From positions 1 through 14,952 of the forward strand of contig CAJUSI010000044.1 in assembly GCA_910589035.1 (NCBI GenBank): DNA of 14,952 nucleotides, written 5' to 3'. Below the pieces are notes generated by a model. The model was not told the origin of the DNA and ran no database searches. It worked only from the letters and a program-made list of their open reading frames with translations. Of this stretch, positions 1-6,971 are shown one piece after another; position 1 is the first letter of the stretch; each line of letters begins with the position of its first letter. The DNA comes from an uncultured Acetatifactor sp. (GTDB lineage Bacteria; Bacillota; Clostridia; Lachnospirales; Lachnospiraceae). The position numbers and the translations under genes are program-made.

Positions 1-113
1 CTTCAGACTGAGATACAATCCGTCAAAGCTGAACTTCAGACTGAGATACAATCCGTCAAAGCTGAACTTCAGACTGAGATACAATCCGTCAAAGCTGAAC
101 TTCAGACTGAAAT
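1..113 (+). repeat. 33-bp tandem repeat, three perfect copies plus a partial fourth, in frame
   Basis: Units at 1-33, 34-66 and 67-99 are identical; the fourth begins at 100 and diverges after about 11 bases. The period is a multiple of three, so copy-number change would lengthen or shorten the coiled coil without breaking the frame. Perfect identity points to recent expansion or gene conversion. The array may continue upstream of the window. Confidence 0.93.
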
Positions 114-300
114 ACACCAGATAAATCTGTTCCTGGAAAATGTAGTTATGCCTCGTCTAAATACAATAGAAGGCTGTTACACTTCTACCTACATCCGGTA
201 TAAGGATTCCGTAGAAGGATACGAGGCAATGCAGGCCGACAATGAAATCATCAAAAGCGTCCTGGCGGAACATAGTGAAAAACTTCAGAAGCTGGCATAA
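1..300 (+). CDS. C-terminal part of a coiled-coil protein with 11-residue repeats (5' end outside window)
   Basis: Frame 1 is open from the first base to a TAA at 298-300, giving 99 residues of a longer protein. The first 38 residues are tandem 11-residue units (LQTEIQSVKAE), encoded by near-identical 33-bp DNA repeats, and form a strongly predicted coiled coil. The rest is non-repetitive: a stretch around LENVVMPRLNTIEGCYTSTY, then a helical tail ending EHSEKLQKLA. From memory, small coiled-coil proteins with this kind of tail occur widely in Lachnospiraceae and have no assigned function. No membrane segment or catalytic motif is visible. A terminator follows 26 bp after the stop. The start and full length cannot be determined here. 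Confidence 0.75.
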   Translation, partial: LQTEIQSVKAELQTEIQSVKAELQTEIQSVKAELQTEIHQINLFLENVVMPRLNTIEGCYTSTYIRYKDSVEGYEAMQADNEIIKSVLAEHSEKLQKLA

Positions 301-326
301 GTATCCACTGCCGGAAATTTATGGAA

Positions 327-366
327 AGCCGTCCCCTGAATCTGCCGCCGGGGTACGGCTTTTTCT
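327..366 (+). terminator. Rho-independent terminator of the coiled-coil gene
   Basis: AGCCGTCCCC at 327-336 pairs with GGGGTACGGCT at 350-360 (one bulged T) and is followed by a T tract at 360-364. It lies just after the plus-strand stop codon at 300. The T tract on the opposite strand is weak, so it acts mainly on the plus strand. Confidence 0.8.
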
Positions 367-382
367 GATTTCTCCATCCTGG

Positions 383-541
383 TTGCCGCCTTTCGGCTCC
401 TGCTTTTCCGGTTCCTCCCCCATTGCTGCCTTTCGGCTCCTGCTCTTCCGGTTCCTCCCCATTGCCGCCTTTCGGCTCCTGCTTTTCCGGTTCCTCCCCC
501 ATTGCCGCCTTCCGGCTTCTGCTCTTCCGGCACCTCCACCC
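383..541. repeat. Four imperfect 39-40-bp tandem repeats in an intergenic region
   Basis: Units start at 383, 423, 462 and 502; each holds TTGCCGCC, TTTCGGCTCCTGC and CCGGTTCCTCC blocks. The period is not a multiple of three and every frame across it gives low-complexity Pro/Gly/Arg-rich peptide, so it is probably non-coding. It lies between the terminator of the coiled-coil gene and the 3' end of the AraC regulator. The 301-603 spacer holds nothing else that I can recognise. Confidence 0.8.
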
Positions 542-603
542 TGATTGCATATTTTCGGACCCCTATATTACAGTTGCCGCCCTTGGAGCCTCCGTGTCCT
601 GCT

Positions 604-1413
604 TTATGTACCTTTTGAGATCTCATTCTTACGAATTCCCCCACCTCTGTAAAGCTGCTGATACTGTCGCGGCGAGAGGCCGAAATGCCGCTTAAATATC
701 TTGGAGAAATGATAGATATCCGGATATCCCACGGAGACTCCGGCCGTGGCAGGAGTCTCTCCGTACACGGTTAACAGCTCCGCCGCTTTTTCCAGCCGCA
801 GGTTGATCAGATAGGTCTGGGGCGGCACCCCCATCTGCTCCCTGAACAGCTCTGAAAAATAGCTGCGGTTCAGATTCAGCATTTCCGCCACCTGCTGCAC
901 CGTAATCCCGTTAATATACTCTGCATTCATGTAACTCAGCGCCTTCTCGATATAACCGGCGGACGCCTCCCCCTCCTCCAGCAGAATGCTGAGAAGCTCC
1001 CAGATCTTGGCGGTTAAAAATGCGCTTCTCCCATTCTCCAGCTTCCCGCACCGCAGCATATCCTCAAATACTTTCCCCGCCGCCGGGCAATGGATAATGG
1101 CCTTCTGCAGGGGCGCCGACGCCTCCTCATCGGCGGTGGTGAATCCGATCCAGATATACCGCCATGGTTTCTTTCTGTCTGCTTCATAATATGTCTCTTT
1201 ATAAGGGGGGATCACAAAAATGTCTCCCGGCTTTACCTCCCGGCTCACACCGTCCCGCACAAAGACGCCGAACCCATGTACGACATAATGCAAAAGCCAG
1301 TGGGAGCGCACGCTGGGGCCGAAAAAATGCCCTGCCTCACAGCTCTCGCTGCCGAACTGTACGGGATTATACCCTTTATAATGCTGATCTATCACAATTT
1401 CCGATTTTACCAT
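604..1413 (-). CDS. AraC-family transcriptional regulator (probable activator of melA)
   Basis: This 269-residue protein has the usual AraC/XylS layout. The N-terminal half looks like a cupin-type ligand-binding domain (a PGDIFVIPP segment near residue 75). The last 100 residues hold two helix-turn-helix motifs, visible in GITVQQVAEMLNLNRSYFSELF and in the signature VGYPDIYHFSKIFKRHFGLSP. The start is placed at the ATG at 1413 because GGAGG lies six bases upstream; a longer frame to 1452 has no such site. It is divergent from the alpha-galactosidase gene, with overlapping promoter regions between them, the standard arrangement for a local sugar regulator. The inducer (an alpha-galactoside such as melibiose or raffinose) is inferred from the neighbour only. 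Confidence 0.9.
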   Translation of the reverse strand: MVKSEIVIDQHYKGYNPVQFGSESCEAGHFFGPSVRSHWLLHYVVHGFGVFVRDGVSREVKPGDIFVIPPYKETYYEADRKKPWRYIWIGFTTADEEASAPLQKAIIHCPAAGKVFEDMLRCGKLENGRSAFLTAKIWELLSILLEEGEASAGYIEKALSYMNAEYINGITVQQVAEMLNLNRSYFSELFREQMGVPPQTYLINLRLEKAAELLTVYGETPATAGVSVGYPDIYHFSKIFKRHFGLSPRQYQQLYRGGGIRKNEISKGT

Positions 1414-1442
1414 ACCGGCCCTCCGGATTTCTCTCTTCCAAC

Positions 1443-1472
1443 ATAATAACAAATTCTCATGACAGATATCAA
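1443..1472 (-). promoter_or_regulatory. Promoter of the AraC-family regulator
   Basis: On the minus strand a TTGATA -35 box (1467-1472) and a TATTAT -10 box (1443-1448) are 18 bp apart; each matches the sigma-A consensus at five of six positions. The site lies 30 bp upstream of the regulator's start codon and back to back with the melA promoter. Confidence 0.6.
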
Positions 1473-1491
1473 TCCCTTTTCCGAATTATTC

Positions 1492-1500
1492 TGATATAAT
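1492..1500 (+). promoter_or_regulatory. Extended -10 promoter of melA
   Basis: TGATATAAT is a perfect -10 hexamer (1495-1500) with an upstream TG. No good -35 box is present at the proper distance, which fits a promoter that needs an AraC-type activator. The leader would run about 58 bases to the start codon and contains a small inverted repeat (GTCAG at 1512-1516, CTGAC at 1526-1530) of unknown meaning. Confidence 0.6.
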
Positions 1501-1564
1501 GAAAAAATACGGTCAGACACCGGTCCTGACTGTGACAACAACGAAAATCAAGGAGGGTTACTCT

Positions 1565-2884
1565 ATGAAAATCACTTTTATGGGCGCGGGCAGCACCGTA
1601 TTCGCCCGCAATGTAATCGGTGACTGCATGTGCTGCGAGGCGCTGAAGAACAGCACCTTTGCGCTGTACGATATTGACGGGCAGCGCTTAAAAGAAAGCC
1701 AGACCATTCTGGAGGGCATGCGCAGGGCCAAGGGCGGCTGCGGCGCGATTGAATGCTATCTGGGGGTGGAGAACCGCAGAGAAGCGCTGCGGGGAGCGAA
1801 TTTCGTAATCAACGCCATCCAGGTGGGGCTTTATGATCCCTGCACCATCACCGACTTTGAAATTCCGAAAAAATACGGCCTCCGGCAGACCATCGCGGAC
1901 ACGCTGGGAATCGGCGGCATTATGCGCGCGCTCCGCACCATTCCGGTGATGGAGGATTTCGCCCGGGATATGGCCGAGGTATGTCCCGACGCCCTCTTTT
2001 TAAACTACACCAATCCCATGGCCATGCTGACCGGCTATATGCTCCGTTACACTCCCGTTAAGACCGTGGGGCTCTGCCACAGCGTACAGGTCTGTTCGGA
2101 GGGTCTTCTGAAGGAGCTGGGGATGGAGGACAGGCTTGCGCAGCGCAAGGAGCTGATTGCCGGCATCAACCATATGGCCTGGCTTCTGGAGATCCGGGAC
2201 AAAGACGGCACAGACCTTTATCCTGAGATCAAATCCCGGGTGGCGGATAAGATGGCGGATCCTGATTTCACGGATAAGGTACGCCTGGACTATATCAATC
2301 ATTTCGGCTACTATTGCACGGAATCCAGTGAACACAACGCGGAGTACAATGTCTTTTACATTAAAAGCAAATATCCCGAGCTCATCCAGCGCTACAACAT
2401 TCCGCTGGACGAATATCCGCGCCGCTGCGTCAACCAGATCGAGTCCTGGAAAAAAGAGTACACGGAATTGTTGGAAAACGGCGTCAAGGAACATGAGCGC
2501 TCCCATGAATACGCTTCCCATATCATGGAAGCCGTGGCCACCAACAATCCGATACAGATCGGCGGAAATGTGTTGAACTCCAATCACCTGATCACCAACC
2601 TGCCCGCCGAGGCCTGTGTGGAGGTTCCCTGCCTTGTCAACGGCCAGGGGGTTCATCCCTGCCATGTGGGCTCCCTGCCGGTTCAGTGCGCAGCCATGAA
2701 CATGACCAATATCAATGTACAGCTGCTCACCATCGAAGCGGCCCGCACCAGGAAAAAGGAGCATATCTATCAGGCGGCCATGCTGGATCCCCATACCGCC
2801 GGCGAGCTGGATATCGACAGCATCAGAAAGATGGTGGACGAACTGATTGCGGCCCACGGCAGTTATATGGCTATGTACCGCTAG
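1565..2884 (+). CDS. melA: Alpha-galactosidase, glycoside hydrolase family 4 (MelA type)
   Basis: This cytoplasmic enzyme of 439 residues hydrolyses alpha-galactosides such as melibiose by the family 4 redox mechanism, which uses NAD+ and a divalent metal (usually Mn2+). The N-terminal Rossmann motif is GAGSTVF (residues 7-13), with the NAD-ribose aspartate in YDID near residue 37. NYTNPMAM (around 147-154) is a substrate-binding segment. GLCHSVQ (169-175) and GINHMAW (200-206) carry the metal-binding Cys and His; CHS is the form typical of MelA. ADTLGIGGIMRALRTIP closely matches E. coli MelA as I recall it, and the length is near the usual 450. The start is the ATG at 1565, behind AGGAGGG seven bases upstream. 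No transporter gene is adjacent, so substrate uptake must be encoded elsewhere. Confidence 0.92.
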   Translation: MKITFMGAGSTVFARNVIGDCMCCEALKNSTFALYDIDGQRLKESQTILEGMRRAKGGCGAIECYLGVENRREALRGANFVINAIQVGLYDPCTITDFEIPKKYGLRQTIADTLGIGGIMRALRTIPVMEDFARDMAEVCPDALFLNYTNPMAMLTGYMLRYTPVKTVGLCHSVQVCSEGLLKELGMEDRLAQRKELIAGINHMAWLLEIRDKDGTDLYPEIKSRVADKMADPDFTDKVRLDYINHFGYYCTESSEHNAEYNVFYIKSKYPELIQRYNIPLDEYPRRCVNQIESWKKEYTELLENGVKEHERSHEYASHIMEAVATNNPIQIGGNVLNSNHLITNLPAEACVEVPCLVNGQGVHPCHVGSLPVQCAAMNMTNINVQLLTIEAARTRKKEHIYQAAMLDPHTAGELDIDSIRKMVDELIAAHGSYMAMYR

Positions 2885-2943
2885 AACAGCCCTTGTATTG
2901 TTACGAAGAGGAAAAGGGGCGGTGGGAAAATGCTGCTTGCATA

Positions 2944-2985
2944 CAATATAGGGTGGTGAGTTTCTGTTCATCACAGCATATATTG
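2944..2985. repeat. Long imperfect inverted repeat downstream of melA
   Basis: CAATATA (2944-2950) pairs with TATATTG (2979-2985); inside it GTGGTGA pairs with TCATCAC with one G-T wobble, leaving an eight-base loop. No T tract follows on either strand, so it is not a standard terminator. It may act as a weak terminator or mRNA-stabilising hairpin for melA. No conventional terminator is visible in 2885-3200. Confidence 0.4.
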
Positions 2986-3049
2986 TGGCGGTACAGTCAT
3001 TTCCCGACAGCCCCTTATCTTTTACCGCTGTCTTTCTGCTAATCTTCCA

Positions 3050-3211
3050 TTAATAATCTCCGCTCTTTTTAGGCGCCCTTTTTCTGGTGAGCAATCCCAG
3101 ATCCTGCAGCTTACGTCCCAATTCATCATCCTTCGCGATGAGCGTCCAGAAAATAACTATATGACAGTCGGAGCCGAAGGTAACTACGCTGGCATTTTTT
3201 TCACAGCCATC
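3050..3211 (-). pseudogene. Possible gene remnant: open tail without a start
   Basis: A minus-strand frame is open for about 50 codons and ends in TAA at 3050-3052. It includes VVTFGSDCHIVIFWTL and then a basic tail ending RKRAPKKSGDY. It has no plausible start codon or ribosome-binding site, overlaps the last codons of the kinase/TPR gene in another frame, and is too short to assign. The composition looks more like a real C-terminus than random sequence. I do not recognise the family, and it could equally be chance. Confidence 0.2.
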
Positions 3212-4592
3212 CCTGTTCTTTTAACTGTTCAATCAGACTCCCGAGCTGGTCATAATAGGATCTGTCAGACGTACCTGTGAGCAGGCTGCCCGCCGTCTCG
3301 TATTCCGCCTGGGCCCCGCGGTAATCCCGCTCCGATTCCGGCTTTTGGTTTTCCAGGGTAATCAGCAGCACGCCCCGCAGGGCATGGGACATATAGCTTT
3401 GGGGATAAGCCTTCTCCATCCGATCCAGCGTCTCCCCCGCGGCCGCGAGATCCCCCTGTTCATACCGGATGCTGTAGAGGTTCGTATAGAGATACTCCTT
3501 CTCCATCCCCTGGGCCAGCACCCGCTCAAAGGCTTCCGCCGCCACGGACAGGTAATCCGTCTCCCTTTCCTCCCCCTTCGCCCGGGCCGCGCCGTATGCG
3601 TCATAGGCCGCCTTTCCCAGCGCCTCGTACAGTGTGGTGTCATAGCTCAGGCCGTATTCGCCGATTCCCGTAAGCAATAAGCGCACCGCCTTATCCGCCG
3701 CATCCTCCACAGGAGAAACGCCTGCGGCCTCAAGGGAAGCGCAGTCCCGATAGAGCGGCACAAGGGAGCGGAAGGCTTTCTGCTTTATGGCGGTGTCCTC
3801 CGCCTCCTCCATGACTTCGGTAAAAAGCTTTTCCGCCTCCCCATATTCTTCGGAGCCAAAGGCCACCTCCCCCTCCACATAACGCGTCACCTCCGAATTG
3901 GCCCCGCGGCTGCGCATCTGTGCCAGCACATCCTTCGCCTCGTTCAGAGAGCCAAGGCGCGCAAGGCACACGGCATAATCCCGCATCACATCCTCCCGCA
4001 TCTCGCCGCCCGCCCCGCTGAGCCTGAAACAGGACGCCGCACCGGCATAATCCCCTTTTTCAAAATATGCCGCACCCAGGATCTCGCACAACCGGCTCTG
4101 GAGCTCCGGCTCAAAATCCTTTCCCATAGCCAGGTTCTTCTCCCCGTAGGAGATGCAGCCCTCGTAATCCCCCGTCCGGTACAGAGCATAGGCATAATCC
4201 GTCCGGGCGGCGTCCTCCTCCGGGAAAAGTGCCAGCGCCTGGCCCATCAGCTCCATGGCCTTCCCGGGGTCGCTCCCATAGAGCTGCTCCGCCTGGGCTT
4301 TCAGCGCTTCGTAAGTCTCGGCCGCATCCTCTCGGGCGGACGCGGCATTCTCCGACATGCCGGAACCGGACGCTTCCACGGATATATCCTCTCTCTTCTC
4401 CGGATGCCCGGCCAGAAACCAAATTGCCAGAAACGCTGCCGTCACAAGTGCTCCCGCACCGCCGCATAGAACCGCAGCCAGACGCCTTTTGCCGCCGGAT
4501 TTCTTCTTTCCTCCGTCCGGGGCGGATTCTGCTCCGAATTCCGCCTCACGCTGCCTCCCGCCGAAGACAGACAGCGTTTCCTCCATTCCATC

Positions 4593-4727
4593 CCAGGGAG
4601 CCTCCCCCAACTTCTCCTGCCCGACGGGCTTTTCCCGGCCCTCCTGCCAGGGAGCCTTTTCCGGCTTTTCCTGCCTGGCAGTTTTTTCCTGCATCTCCTG
4701 ACAGGAAGCTTTCTTCCCCTTCTCCTG
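4593..4727 (-). repeat. Five 27-bp repeats encoding 9-residue units in the kinase-TM linker
   Basis: In the downstream frame the units read QEKGKKASC, QEMQEKTAR, QEKPEKAPW, QEGREKPVG and QEKLGEAPW, without gaps. They lie between the kinase domain and the membrane segment, and so form a charged cytoplasmic spacer of variable length. The DNA copies have diverged, so the array is older than the 33-bp array at the left end of the window. Confidence 0.75.
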
Positions 4728-4795
4728 CCGCGAGGGCTTCTCTCCGGCTTTCCGGGACATGGAGGCGTAAATATTCTCCTGGAGCGCCACCTCGT

Positions 4796-4799
4796 CCCC
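4796..4799 (-). other. Frameshift site in a G tract of the kinase/TPR gene
   Basis: On the coding strand the kinase frame reads CCG GAG GGG ACG AGG, while the downstream frame reads GGG GAC GAG GTG. One extra G, or re-reading one base (-1 slippage), joins YPEG to DEVALQENIY. The run is only four G long, and I see no clear heptameric slippery site or downstream pseudoknot, so a mutation or sequencing error is likelier than programmed frameshifting. Confidence 0.7.
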
Positions 4800-5815
4800 T
4801 CCGGATAGATAAAAGCCGCATCCTCCTGGCTGTAGAGAATGGCTTCCAGCTCCTGGCGCATGACGCCTGGGCTGGAATATCTGTCGCCCGCCTGATATGT
4901 CGTGGCCTTCCTCACAATCTCCCAAAGCCTTCCGGAGGCGCAGCAGGGCGCGGGAATCTCCTCCCCGCTCATTCTGCACGCCAACGCCCGCTCCCTGCCG
5001 CCGTAAGTGATGGGCTGCGGCGCAGGGGGCAGAAAGGGTGCTCGGTTTTTATTCAACAGCCGGTACAGCACCAGCCCCAACGAGTAAATATCCACGCTGA
5101 AGCCGTAATCCAACCCTTTATATACCTCCGGGGCCATATAATTGTAGGTGCCCTTTTTCGACAATCCGGACATGGTCCTCTCCACCGTTCGGGCAATGCC
5201 GAAATCCCCCAGCTTGAAGTCCCCGTTTTCCGAGACGAAGATATTCTCCGGCTTGATATCCCGATGGATGATATTGTATTTCTGGCAGAGCTCCAGGCTG
5301 TGGCAGATATGAATCCCCAGACGGATGATATCCCTGCGGGTGAAGGGATTGGCGTACGCATAGGCCAGAAGGGGCGTCAGCTCCTCCATGCGGATCAGGA
5401 TATCCCAGCCGATCCCTTCCCTGTGGTGCAGCACCTCGTGGTCCTCGTAGCTGACCACATGGGCCGTCCCCTTCAATTTCGCCATCAGGGCAAATTCCCG
5501 GACGATGTCCTCCACCATGCCGTAAAAATACCGCTCCGCTTCCTCCGGGCTCATGCCCTCCTCCAGGGCCGCCTGCACCTCGCTCTCCGACTGGGGTACG
5601 GTGATAATCTTCAGGGCGGCATGGTAGGTCTCCCCGAAGTCCGTCCGCTCAATCCGGAACACCTTCCCGAAGCTTCCCTCGCCCAGTTTCTTTGTCAGAA
5701 CCCAGTTCTTCATGACCGTATCGCCGGTCTGGTACTGTCCGTCCATGCTGATTCGTTCCTTTCCTGACACTGATTTCCCTCTCGAGTCTGTCTGAATTCC
5801 TCTTTTTCTGCAACT

Positions 5816-6958
5816 TTACCAAAATATCTGTTCCAGCAGATAGGGTGCGTCATATTCTATGGTATCGACTGCCAGCGTCAGCCCGGCCGCGTCCAGCATC
5901 ACATCCCTGAACCGAATGTCCGAACCATCTCCCACGCCAAGCTCCACCTGATGCACACCTCTATGGAAAGCCTCTGTCTCATTTATCTCTTGAGCTTCAT
6001 TGTAATATGCGCCTTTATATTCGTTCGAGCCGATCCGCACAAAGTCGCCCTCCCGCAGGCCGTCCTTCATCATCCCGGTCTCCACATGACTGCAATCGCC
6101 ATGTCCCTCGTAATTGATGTCTTCAAACCAGCCTGTATAAACCGTCGTCACAGCTCCCTCCCACTGCCATTTTTTGCAGGAACCTCTGGTCTGGAAGGTT
6201 TCCTCACTGATATTGCCCTCACCGTCATCACCCCGGGCAAATACACATACATATCCGGATCCGTTTTCCTCCCGGACTTCCACACTGACGAAACTCCCCC
6301 CTGCGTTATGGCCATCTGTTCCGGAATAAAGCCTTATCCTGATCCGATATCCCTCTTTTTCTGTATAAAGATCCATATCCGGCTTTTCTTCTCCCCAGGC
6401 AGTTTCCGCAGCCAGACTCTGCACTTCTCCGGAAACCGCAATATCCGTCAGACGGTTCACCACTGCCTGTTTCTCCGGCGTCATTTCTTCGTAAGGTTCA
6501 TAATACTCCCGCTGCTGAAATACGACCGCTCCGTACTCATTTAACTCCGTCTCCGGTTCCGGCTCTTCCGATTCCACCTGCAGAAGCTCCTGTATTTCCT
6601 CCTGCCTGCGCCGTATGGCATCCGGCACATCCGCCAGGACTTTCTCCGCTTCCTCAGGCTTCCCCGCCTCCACATAGGCGTCCGCCAGGGCTACATAAGC
6701 CGCCGCCCGTTTCGGCTCGATCTCAATGGCCGCCGCAAAGGCGATGACGGCTTCCTCATATTTTCCCTCCCCCAGCAGGCGTATCCCCAGATCGTACTGC
6801 TCCTGCCAGCCGGATAGCCCTTCCTCCCCGGATGCTCCCGCCTGGCTTTCCGTCTTATTATCTGCTTCCCTGTTCCCGCAGGATGCAGACAAAAGCGTTA
6901 CCACCGCAAATACGGACAGCAAAGCAGCCAATTTTTTCTCTTTTCTCAGAATTATCAA
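5816..6958 (-). CDS. TPR-containing lipoprotein of the kinase cluster
   Basis: The 380-residue protein starts with a basic, then hydrophobic signal peptide ending in SASC, with Cys27 as the likely lipidation site, so it should be anchored outside the membrane. An acidic linker is followed by TPR-like helices at about residues 50-110 (QYDLGIRLLGEGKYEEAV, AYVALADAYVEAGKPEEAEKVL), then a Glu/Pro-rich spacer. A C-terminal domain of about 240 residues, rich in Gly, Tyr and beta-type segments, belongs to no family I recognise. The start is a TTG at 6958, supported by GGAGG eight bases upstream and no better ATG. It begins 13 bp after the stop of the polytopic kinase and lies 69 bp ahead of the TPR kinase, so it is probably co-transcribed. 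It may bind or present a ligand to the kinases' outer domains; that role is inference. Confidence 0.8.
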   Translation of the reverse strand: MIILRKEKKLAALLSVFAVVTLLSASCGNREADNKTESQAGASGEEGLSGWQEQYDLGIRLLGEGKYEEAVIAFAAAIEIEPKRAAAYVALADAYVEAGKPEEAEKVLADVPDAIRRRQEEIQELLQVESEEPEPETELNEYGAVVFQQREYYEPYEEMTPEKQAVVNRLTDIAVSGEVQSLAAETAWGEEKPDMDLYTEKEGYRIRIRLYSGTDGHNAGGSFVSVEVREENGSGYVCVFARGDDGEGNISEETFQTRGSCKKWQWEGAVTTVYTGWFEDINYEGHGDCSHVETGMMKDGLREGDFVRIGSNEYKGAYYNEAQEINETEAFHRGVHQVELGVGDGSDIRFRDVMLDAAGLTLAVDTIEYDAPYLLEQIFW

Positions 6959-6971
6959 ATCCGTTTCCTCC

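Larger units (their letters stand above)
3201..5746 (-). pseudogene. Receptor-type Ser/Thr protein kinase with TM segment and TPR domain, split by a one-base frameshift
   Basis: Two overlapping frames make one gene. The upstream frame (5746 down to about 4797) encodes a complete kinase domain: Gly-rich loop GEGSFGKV (22-29), Lys46, Glu84, HRDIKPEN (161-168), DFG (181-183) and APE (205-207). The downstream frame (about 4799 to 3201) encodes a linker of five 9-residue repeats, a TM segment near restored residues 424-446, and roughly 400 residues of TPR-like helices that would lie outside the cell. Adding one base at the G tract at 4796-4799 restores 848 codons plus stop. As read, the kinase frame runs on into 117 Arg-rich out-of-frame residues and stops at 4442 before any TM. 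The start is the ATG at 5746; the GTG at 5770 lacks a ribosome-binding site. The cause could be sequencing error, true mutation or slippage. Confidence 0.8.

Noticed and set aside
383..541. CRISPR array
   Set aside because: The units are contiguous without unique spacers, and no cas genes are present; the same holds for the 41-bp array at 9527-9647.
251..644. Minus-strand frames of 99 and 119 codons over the 40-bp repeats
   Set aside because: They consist of repeat-derived Gly/Lys/Arg-rich peptide, run into the antisense of flanking genes, and no unit keeps a frame because the period is 39-40.
2000..2974. 324-codon minus-strand frame across melA
   Set aside because: It is antisense to a gene with clear GH4 motifs, has no ribosome-binding site, and its sequence shows no domain. 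It is a by-product of GC-rich codon use.
4229..5767. 512-codon plus-strand frame opposite the kinase/TPR gene
   Set aside because: Low-complexity Pro/Arg-rich start, antisense to the kinase domain, no family features.
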